A stretch of 64,000 nt of DNA from Pseudomonas sp. BSw22131. Lineage in GTDB: Bacteria > Pseudomonadota > Gammaproteobacteria > Pseudomonadales > Pseudomonadaceae. The stretch spans positions 3,410,001 through 3,474,000 of the forward strand of contig NZ_CP113949.1 of NCBI RefSeq assembly GCF_026810445.1, read 5' to 3'. The notes beneath the pieces are model-generated. The model did not search any database and had not been told where the DNA came from. It saw nothing but the letters and a program-made list of their open reading frames with translations. Of the stretch, positions 54,946 to 64,000 are shown piece by piece. The position numbers and the translations under genes were made by a program. Each line of letters opens with the position of its first letter. Within the stretch, counting starts at the first letter, position 1.

Positions 54946-55182
54946 TCAAGACGTTGCAAACCGGTCCGGTTCGGCCTCGACCAGAGCAAAGCGTGGCACC
55001 TGCTCGCCGTCAACCTCGACGGACTCCTTGAACATGTTCAAGGGCCTGACCCAGAGCCCGAATTCCCCGTACAGCGCTTGGTAGAACACCACTTCTTCTT
55101 CGGTCTCGGAATGCCGCGCAACACCAAAGACACGGTACTCGGGACCTTTATAGTGACGGTAGAGACCCGGTTGCAAACTCAT
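54946..55182 (-). CDS. DUF1653 domain protein
   Basis: A 78-residue protein: MSLQPGLYRHYKGPEYRVFG, VVFYQALYGEFGLWVRPLNMF and FALVEAEPDRF match the DUF1653 family of unknown function. Start ATG at 55182 with GGAG upstream. It lies between topA and fadA on the same strand, in the same place as in other pseudomonads. Confidence 0.88.
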   Translation of the reverse strand: MSLQPGLYRHYKGPEYRVFGVARHSETEEEVVFYQALYGEFGLWVRPLNMFKESVEVDGEQVPRFALVEAEPDRFATS

Positions 55183-55233
55183 GGTGACTCCTTACGGGCT
55201 GCAGCAAAAAAAAATGCCAGAAAGCGTTTCCTG

Positions 55234-55267
55234 AAAAAAACAAAAGCCGGGGCACCAGGCCCCGGCT
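55234..55267 (-). terminator. fadBA terminator
   Basis: Minus-strand stem AAGCCGGGGCC/GGCCCCGGCTT-type (AGCCGGGG pairing CCCCGGCT around a 10-base loop) is followed by TTTTGTTTTTTT. It ends fadBA 17 bases after the fadA stop at 55284. Confidence 0.92.
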
Positions 55268-55283
55268 TGCAACATCACAGCAA

Positions 55284-58630
<3,347 letters not shown>

Positions 58631-58787
58631 CAACTGATCTCCATGATATGGAAGCTGAACAATACGTATCGACGCTGAATTCCGGCGAATGACACGGCGA
58701 CATCGCCGATTCAAAACACCAAACGCAGGCACCCCGTCGAAACGAGTCGAGCGTCTGTCAGAACATTCGTACGGCAAACGCTCAATT

Positions 58788-58801
58788 CATACGCCCGTTT
58801 G
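58788..58801 (-). promoter_or_regulatory. candidate PsrA operator upstream of fadBA
   Basis: Minus strand CAAAC-GGGC-GTATG differs by one base from the PsrA form CAAAC-N4-GTTTG. fadBA is a known PsrA target in P. aeruginosa and psrA lies about 9 kb away in this window. A TTGACA hexamer on the minus strand (58843-58838) lies upstream, but no matching -10 is clear. Confidence 0.55.
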
Positions 58802-58836
58802 ATTTGGGTGACACACCTTCGAGCATATTCCAGCAA

Positions 58837-58865
58837 TTGTCAATTGAGCCAACAGCCGACATAAC
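58837..58865 (+). promoter_or_regulatory. candidate sigma-70 promoter in the fadB-59196 gap
   Basis: TTGTCA (58837-58842), a 17-base spacer and CATAAC (58860-58865) form a good plus-strand promoter; transcription would start near 58872. The same -35 region reads TTGACA on the other strand. Confidence 0.45.
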
Positions 58866-58871
58866 GGGCAA

Positions 58872-59169
58872 AATCGGGTAGAAGCGGTGCGCTGATAAGT
58901 CTGCATTCATCAGGGTGATGAATTTTCAGCCATCGGGGTGAACGCCACATGACGGGAAGCGGAAAATCCCCGAGGGAATGGAAAAAAACACCCTCAGCGC
59001 AGACAATTGCACCAATAAGGCCTACATTCACTGAACCGCGCATCAAGACGGTTCATTGGTGGTGCTACAACTCTCGAATTGCCCGGGACGACGCTGCATC
59101 GCACCGCGAAGCGCCCAGAATCACGGCCTGCCTGGCCAACCCCAGCCCGATGTTGTTATCGGGCTTTTT
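58872..59169 (+). ncRNA. candidate small RNA between fadB and the 59196 gene
   Basis: Between the putative promoter and a strong terminator lies about 300 bases with no convincing coding frame. Two perfect 7-bp stems (TTCATCA-GGG-TGATGAA at 58906-58922; TGAACCG...CGGTTCA at 59032-59055) and a stretch with four GGA motifs (58953-58982) are seen. A 91-codon frame at 58949-59224 runs past the terminator and has no recognised features. No known RNA family was identified; this is a pattern-based call for the 565-base gap 58631-59195. Confidence 0.35.
59144..59169 (+). terminator. Rho-independent terminator on the plus strand
   Basis: AGCCCGAT-GTTGTT-ATCGGGCT is followed by five T residues. No annotated plus-strand gene lies upstream: fadB reads the other way, so the transcript it ends must start in this gap. 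Confidence 0.85.
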
Positions 59170-59195
59170 AATGCTTGAGATTTGGCCCCCCACGT

Positions 59196-59633
59196 TCACG
59201 CAAGCGCCTTCAACACCTCGGTAATTCGCTGCAATACTTGCGCTTCACCTTTTTCTGCCCAGTAAAGCGCAATAAGTTGCGGCCCCGCCTCCACCTTGTA
59301 GACATCCTCAGGCAGTGTCTGAAATTGCGCCATCAGACGAGCGTCTTCACATTGCTCACGCCACTGATTGAGCCATACGCCCGGCGTCGTCTGGAAATAC
59401 ACCCAACTATCGGGTTTGGAGGAGCGGCGTGGACGATGGTACTGAGCGCAGGGACTCGGCGGCTCTTTGGGCAACCAGTGCGGCCATTGCTGGGGCGTCA
59501 ATTGCATTGCCAGGCCCATGCGCCTGGCTTCCATCCGTAGCGCCATTCTGCCACTCTGCTGCCGCGACGGACGCAGCCAGACCAAAGGACTCAGGACAAC
59601 GGCCAGGATTGACAGCACTATCCACACCGTCAT
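59196..59633 (-). CDS. membrane-anchored protein of unknown function
   Basis: A 145-residue protein with one N-terminal helix (residues 1-20, MTVWIVLSILAVVLSPLVWL) followed by a basic, Arg- and Gln-rich cytoplasmic part (RQQSGRMALRMEARRMGLAM) and Trp-rich segments. I do not recognise a function; a conserved gene of this kind occurs at this place in pseudomonads. I chose the ATG at 59633 with GGGAA upstream; the frame to 59756 overlaps the divergent Usp start. It diverges from usp. Confidence 0.72.
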   Translation of the reverse strand: MTVWIVLSILAVVLSPLVWLRPSRQQSGRMALRMEARRMGLAMQLTPQQWPHWLPKEPPSPCAQYHRPRRSSKPDSWVYFQTTPGVWLNQWREQCEDARLMAQFQTLPEDVYKVEAGPQLIALYWAEKGEAQVLQRITEVLKALA

Positions 59634-59743
59634 ATTTGTATTCCCGGCTCTACACGGCGGTAGTCGCAAAAAGAATGGCGTGCCATGAGGCGCGCGAAAA
59701 GAGCCATAATTACCACCATCGCAAACCTCAGAAGGAACATCCC

Positions 59744-60187
59744 ATGTCCTATACACATATTTTGGTCGCCGTGGACCTCACTGAAGAGTGCGATCCGGTT
59801 ATCAAACGGGCCATGAGTCTCGCGCTCGCCAGCGGCGCCAAGCTTTCACTGGTTCACATTGTCGAACCCATGGCCATGGCGTTTGGCGGCGATGTCCCAA
59901 TGGACTTGTCGCAACTGCAACAGCAGCAGTTCGACCAGGCAAAAGAGAAGCTGGAAAAACTGAAACTCAAATACCCTGATGTTAAAACCGGTGACAGCCA
60001 TCTGACCTACGGCCAGCCACGCCAGGAAATCCATCAGCTCGCCAAAGAGCACCAGGTCGATCTGATCGTGGTCGGCAGTCACGGTCGCCACGGCCTTTCA
60101 CTATTGCTGGGTTCCACCGCCAACGACGTACTCCACGGCGCACCGTGCGACGTATTGGCTGTTCGACTGGTCAAGCGAGCCGATTGA
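59744..60187 (+). CDS. universal stress protein (UspA family)
   Basis: A 147-residue single Usp domain. MSYTHILVAVDLTEECDPV is the N-terminal nucleotide region, and GSHGRHGLSLLLGSTAND is the full ATP-binding loop G-2x-G-9x-G-S/T. AGAAGGAA lies 6 bases before the start. It stands between the membrane protein gene and uup, as elsewhere in the genus. A bidirectional terminator separates it from uup. Confidence 0.93.
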   Translation: MSYTHILVAVDLTEECDPVIKRAMSLALASGAKLSLVHIVEPMAMAFGGDVPMDLSQLQQQQFDQAKEKLEKLKLKYPDVKTGDSHLTYGQPRQEIHQLAKEHQVDLIVVGSHGRHGLSLLLGSTANDVLHGAPCDVLAVRLVKRAD

Positions 60188-60232
60188 TTCAAGCTGCTGC
60201 TTGCGCCACACAATTCAGTTAACAGTCCAAAC

Positions 60233-60268
60233 AAAAAGCCCGAACCCTTGAAGGGGCTCGGGCTTTTT
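60233..60268. terminator. bidirectional terminator between usp and uup
   Basis: AAAAAGCCCGA and CGGGCTTTTT flank inner arms ACCCTT/AAGGGGCT, with T runs on both strands. It ends usp and, read the other way, uup. Confidence 0.93.
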
Positions 60269-60287
60269 CACATCGGTCGTGACTCGA

Positions 60288-62198
60288 TCAATCGTCCAGC
60301 TCAGCCCAACGCTCAAGCAGACCGTCTAACTCGCCCTGCAGGCTTTCCAGCTGAGCGATCACCGCTGTGGTCTGCTCGGCAGGACGCTGGTAGAAGCCAG
60401 GCTCGGCCATTTCAGCATTCAGTACAGCCATCTGCGCTTCAACAGCGTCGATCTGGGCTGGCAACGCTTCGAGTTCGCGCTGCAACTTATAGCTGAGCTT
60501 TTTCTTGGCGACCGGCATTTCCGCTGCAGCTACAGGCTGAGCCTCAACCACTGCAGTCGCCAGTTCGGACTTGCCCGACTTGCTGTCGGTGACACCCAAC
60601 AACCGCGGCGAACCGCCTTGGCGCAACCAGTCCTGATAGCCGCCAACGAACTCGCGAACCTTGCCCTCGCCTTCGAACACGAGGGTGCTGGTCACGACGT
60701 TGTCGAGGAATGCCCGGTCGTGGCTGACCATCAGCACCGTGCCCTTGAAGGTCAACAGAACCTCTTCAAGCAGCTCGAGGGTTTCGACGTCCAGATCGTT
60801 GGTCGGCTCATCGAGTACCAGCAGGTTGGCCGGTTTGCTGAACAGTTTTGCCAACAGCAACCTGGCGCGCTCACCACCTGACAAGGCTTTAACCGGCGTA
60901 CGGGCGCGCTGTGGGCTGAACAGGAAGTCGCCCAGGTAACTCAAAACGTGGCGGCTCTGGCCATCGATATCGATGAAATCACGACCTTCTGCTACGTTGT
61001 CGATAACGGTCTTTTCCAGATCCAACTGATGGCGCAACTGATCGAAGTAAGCGACATCCAGACGCGTACCCACTTCAACCGTGCCACTGGTGGGCTGAAG
61101 ATTGTCGAGCATCAACTTGAGCAGAGTGGTCTTGCCAGTGCCGTTTGCGCCCAGCAGACCAATGCGATCTTCGCGCTGCAGGACCATCGAGAAGTCCTTG
61201 ATCAACATCGGGCCACCCGGGTGGGCGAAGCTGACGTTGTCGAGCACCATCACCTGTTTGCCGGACTTGTCGGCGGTATCCAGCTGAATGTTGGCCTTAC
61301 CGGTACGCTCGCGGCGCTCACTGCGCTCTACACGCAGTTCTTTCAAGGCGCGCACACGACCTTCGTTGCGGGTGCGTCGCGCTTTGATGCCCTGGCGGAT
61401 CCAGACTTCTTCCTGAGCCAGACGCTTGTCGAACAGTGCGTTGGCGGTTTCTTCGGCGGCCAGCGCAGCTTCCTTGTGGACCAGGAAGCTGGCGTAGTCG
61501 CCGTTCCAGTCAATCAGGCCGCCACGATCCAGCTCAAGAATGCGCGTGGCGAGGTTCTGCAGGAAGGAACGGTCGTGCGTGATGAACAGAACGGCGCCCT
61601 GGAAATCTTTCAGCGCCTCTTCGAGCCAGGCAATCGCACCGATGTCCAGGTGGTTAGTCGGCTCGTCGAGCAGCAGCAGATCCGGCTCCGAGACCAGCGC
61701 CTGTGCCAGCAGTACCCGGCGACGCCAGCCACCGGAGAGTTCGGCGAGGGTTTTGTCGGCGGGCAACTGCAGACGGCTGAGGGTGCTGTCTACCAATTGC
61801 TGCAAGCGCCAGCCATCACGGGCCTCGAGGTCTTGCTGAACGTGCATCAGCTTGTCCAGATCCTCGGCGGTGACGATGTTCTGACTCAGGTGATGGTACT
61901 CGGCGAGCAAGGCGCCCACACCGTCCAGGCCTTCAGCGACCACATCGAAAACGGTACGGTCGTCGGCTACCGGCAACTCTTGCGGCAGCTCGCCGATTTT
62001 CAGGCCCGGGGCGCGCCAGACGCTGCCGTCATCGGGCTTTTGCACGCCTTTGACCAGCTTCAACATGCTGGACTTGCCAGTGCCGTTGCGACCAATGATG
62101 CAGACCCGCTCACCACGGGCGATCTGCCACGACACCTTGTCCAACAACGGCATGGAGCCGAACGCAAGGGACACATCGCTGAATTTGAGCAGGGTCAT
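60288..62198 (-). CDS. uup: ABC-F family ATPase Uup
   Basis: A 636-residue soluble ABC-F protein with two ATPase modules: Walker A GRNGTGKSS near 37 and GANGTGKTT near 350, with signatures LSGGWRRR and LSGGERAR, and Walker B LLLLDEPTNHLD and LLVLDEPTNDLD. An ABC-F linker of about 80 residues follows module 1. The C-terminal coiled-coil end (about 550-636) is the DNA-binding part of Uup and sets it apart from EttA/YheS. It acts with the ribosome and affects transposon excision. The ATG at 62198 has GGAG upstream. Confidence 0.95.
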   Translation of the reverse strand: MTLLKFSDVSLAFGSMPLLDKVSWQIARGERVCIIGRNGTGKSSMLKLVKGVQKPDDGSVWRAPGLKIGELPQELPVADDRTVFDVVAEGLDGVGALLAEYHHLSQNIVTAEDLDKLMHVQQDLEARDGWRLQQLVDSTLSRLQLPADKTLAELSGGWRRRVLLAQALVSEPDLLLLDEPTNHLDIGAIAWLEEALKDFQGAVLFITHDRSFLQNLATRILELDRGGLIDWNGDYASFLVHKEAALAAEETANALFDKRLAQEEVWIRQGIKARRTRNEGRVRALKELRVERSERRERTGKANIQLDTADKSGKQVMVLDNVSFAHPGGPMLIKDFSMVLQREDRIGLLGANGTGKTTLLKLMLDNLQPTSGTVEVGTRLDVAYFDQLRHQLDLEKTVIDNVAEGRDFIDIDGQSRHVLSYLGDFLFSPQRARTPVKALSGGERARLLLAKLFSKPANLLVLDEPTNDLDVETLELLEEVLLTFKGTVLMVSHDRAFLDNVVTSTLVFEGEGKVREFVGGYQDWLRQGGSPRLLGVTDSKSGKSELATAVVEAQPVAAAEMPVAKKKLSYKLQRELEALPAQIDAVEAQMAVLNAEMAEPGFYQRPAEQTTAVIAQLESLQGELDGLLERWAELDD

Positions 62199-62410
62199 GA
62201 GCTTCTCCAAAAACCGGGCGCGCATTCTACCTGAGATACCCGGTGCATGTCGGCATTGGATGACGGATGTGCAGTCCCTCATCCAAATAATTTCTTTTTA
62301 TACACACAGATTGTTTCCATCCGTGACCGTCGAACCCGGAAGGCTTCAACCAGCGCTGGCAAACCGCTAAGCTAGCGGCACTTTTCACGATTCATCTGCA
62401 CGGAAGTCTC

Positions 62411-64000
62411 ATGCGCAGTCGTTTCTTTAGTCTTTTGTCCTGCCTGCTTCTGTCGGCGACCGCCGCCCAGTCTGTCCAAGCGGTCGACCTCTCCCAACAA
62501 CGCCAATACTACGATGAAGCCAAGCGTGCGCTGGCCAAGGGCGACTCTGGCCCTTATCGGATGTACGGCGCGGCGCTGGCCGATTATCCGCTCGAACCCT
62601 ACCTTGCATACGATGAACTGACCGCCCGCCTGAATAGCGCCAGCGATCAGGAGATCGAAAAGTTCTTTGCCGACCACGGCGACCTTCCCCAGGCCAACTA
62701 CATGAAGTTGCGCTGGCTGCGACAACTTGCAGCGCGGGGCGACTGGCAACCGTTTGTCGAGTATTACGATCCCAAGCTTAATTTCGTCGAGCTGGACTGC
62801 CTGTATGGTCAATACCAGTTAGGCCACAACTTGAAAGCAGAAGGTTACGCCAACGCCGAGAAGCTCTGGATGACCGGCAAGACCCTGCCCGCTGCGTGTG
62901 ATGCGTTCTTTGCCCAGTGGGCCGCCGAGGGCCAGCTCACCGAGCAGAAACGTTGGCAGCGCGCCAAGCTGGCGGCGCAAACCCGCAATTACGCGCTGGC
63001 CAACCAATTGGTCAACAGCCTGAACTCCCTCGCCCCCCAAGGCCGCTTGCTGATTGCCGTCGCGCAAAAGCCGGAAATGATCAACAACCAGGCCCAGTTC
63101 GTTCCTGCCGACGAGGCAATGTCGGACGTCGTCGGCCTGGGCCTGCGCCGCCTGGCTAAGCAGGATCCCCAGCGCGCACTCGAACTGCTTGACGCCTACG
63201 CACCGGCGCTGCGCTTTTCCCACGAAGAACAAGTGCAGATCGCCAAGGAAATCGGCCTCACCCTCGCGCGCAGCTACGATGGCCGCGCCCTGGAGGTGAT
63301 GACCAAGTACGACCCGGATCTGCGCGACGACACGGTGACCGAATGGCGCCTGCGCCTGCTGCTGCGCCTGGCCCGCTGGAATGACGCTTACGAACTGACG
63401 CGTCGCCTGCCGCAATCGCTGGCCACCACCAATCGCTGGCGCTACTGGCAGGCGCGTTCACTGGAGCTGTCGCAGCCCAACAGCCCTCTTCTGCCTGCGC
63501 TCTACAAGAATGTAGCCAAGGAGCGCGACTTTTATGGCTTCCTGGCAGCGGATCGCACTCAGACCTCTTACCAGTTGAACAACAAACCCCTGATGCTCAG
63601 TCAGGCCACCATCAACAAAGTACGCAATACGCCGGGCGTGCGTCGTGCGCTTGAGTTTTACGAGCGCGGCCAGATCGTTGACGGGCGTCGCGAGTGGTAC
63701 CACGTTACCCGCCGCTTTACCCGTGACGAGATGGTTGCGCAGGCGAAACTGGCGTACGACATGAAGTGGTACTTCCCGGCTATCCGCACGATCAGTCAGG
63801 CGCAGTACTGGGATGATCTGGACATTCGCTTCCCGATGGCACACCGCGACACGCTGGTTCGGGAAGCGCAGGTGCGCGGCCTGCATTCAAGCTGGGTGTT
63901 CGCGATCACCCGCCAGGAAAGCGCGTTCATGGACGACGCACGCTCCGGTGTCGGCGCCAGTGGCCTGATGCAACTGATGCCGGCCACTGCCAAAGAGACC
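62411..64000 (+). CDS. slt: soluble lytic murein transglycosylase Slt, N-terminal part
   Basis: Periplasmic enzyme that cleaves peptidoglycan glycan strands with 1,6-anhydro formation. The first 530 codons are present; the gene runs off the right edge (full length about 640). A signal peptide (MRSRFFSLLSCLLLSATAA) and the long helical U-shaped domain with repeated hairpins precede the lysozyme-like domain, where catalytic Glu503 lies in AITRQESAF, followed by GLMQLMPATA. Its position after uup matches other pseudomonads. Confidence 0.95.
   Translation, partial: MRSRFFSLLSCLLLSATAAQSVQAVDLSQQRQYYDEAKRALAKGDSGPYRMYGAALADYPLEPYLAYDELTARLNSASDQEIEKFFADHGDLPQANYMKLRWLRQLAARGDWQPFVEYYDPKLNFVELDCLYGQYQLGHNLKAEGYANAEKLWMTGKTLPAACDAFFAQWAAEGQLTEQKRWQRAKLAAQTRNYALANQLVNSLNSLAPQGRLLIAVAQKPEMINNQAQFVPADEAMSDVVGLGLRRLAKQDPQRALELLDAYAPALRFSHEEQVQIAKEIGLTLARSYDGRALEVMTKYDPDLRDDTVTEWRLRLLLRLARWNDAYELTRRLPQSLATTNRWRYWQARSLELSQPNSPLLPALYKNVAKERDFYGFLAADRTQTSYQLNNKPLMLSQATINKVRNTPGVRRALEFYERGQIVDGRREWYHVTRRFTRDEMVAQAKLAYDMKWYFPAIRTISQAQYWDDLDIRFPMAHRDTLVREAQVRGLHSSWVFAITRQESAFMDDARSGVGASGLMQLMPATAKET

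Noticed and set aside
58949..59224. 91-codon plus-strand frame in the fadB gap
   Set aside because: It runs through a strong terminator and has no domain or signal; the RNA reading is preferred.
60948..62234. 428-codon open frame on the plus strand
   Set aside because: It is antisense to uup, whose ABC motifs are unambiguous.

Overview
The window reads as one continuous stretch of chromosome from a fluorescent Pseudomonas of the P. fluorescens/P. syringae lineage. This rests on genus-typical genes (oprI, thrH, psrA, sulA after lexA), on a gene order from mtiP to slt that matches the known Pseudomonas arrangement (mtiP-nagZ-psrA-lexA-sulA-x-x-topA-x-fadA-fadB-x-usp-uup-slt), and on many Pseudomonas REP palindromes of the form TGTAGGAGC...GCTCCTACA. 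I see no tRNA, rRNA, CRISPR array, insertion sequence, prophage or integrase.

Layout. 1-4.7 kb: propionate catabolism (2-methylcitrate cycle) on the minus strand, GntR regulator-prpB-prpC-acnD, with acnD cut by the window edge. 5-8.1 kb: a three-gene plus-strand operon coding for a retropepsin-like periplasmic protease, a transglutaminase-like membrane protein and an ATP-grasp glutamate-ligase-like enzyme; this is the most system-like and least understood unit here. 8.1-16.7 kb: pabB, thrH, convergent cysH and cysB, a Usp protein, a 5'-nucleotidase, a ketopantoate-reductase-like gene, a thioredoxin-like gene and a DAHP synthase. 16.7-24 kb: envelope and lipid functions (oprI, an L,D-transpeptidase, tesA divergent from an ABC transporter pair) and greB. 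24-36 kb: the accessory-looking part, with a PRISE-type reductase, a soluble hybrid histidine kinase, a split-barrel flavin-type protein, a decayed eptA pseudogene, AraC and LysE genes, two MFS transporters and mntH. 36-42.5 kb: norR without an adjacent target gene, a small DUF2945 gene, a GH15 glucanase/trehalase coupled to a glucose-dehydrogenase-like SDR, and a LysR regulator. 42.5-46.4 kb: pstSCAB with a Pho box but no phoU. 46.7-64 kb: the conserved mtiP-to-slt core block.

How the genes connect. PsrA (about 49 kb) has two self-operators, and a similar box lies upstream of fadBA about 9 kb away, in line with its known role in sensing long-chain fatty acids. LexA has two SOS boxes and drives sulA from the same transcript. 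CysB and CysH belong to the same sulfur-assimilation circuit. Many gene ends are marked by REP elements or by clear Rho-independent terminators.

Most of the window is ordinary core genome. The items most worth a second look are the protease/transglutaminase/ATP-grasp operon, the eptA remnant, the orphan norR with its palindromic site, a candidate terminated small RNA between fadB and the 59.2 kb gene, the phoU-less pst operon, a PRISE enzyme in a bacterium, and a pair of near-identical 76-78 bp palindromes flanking the 33-38 kb block.
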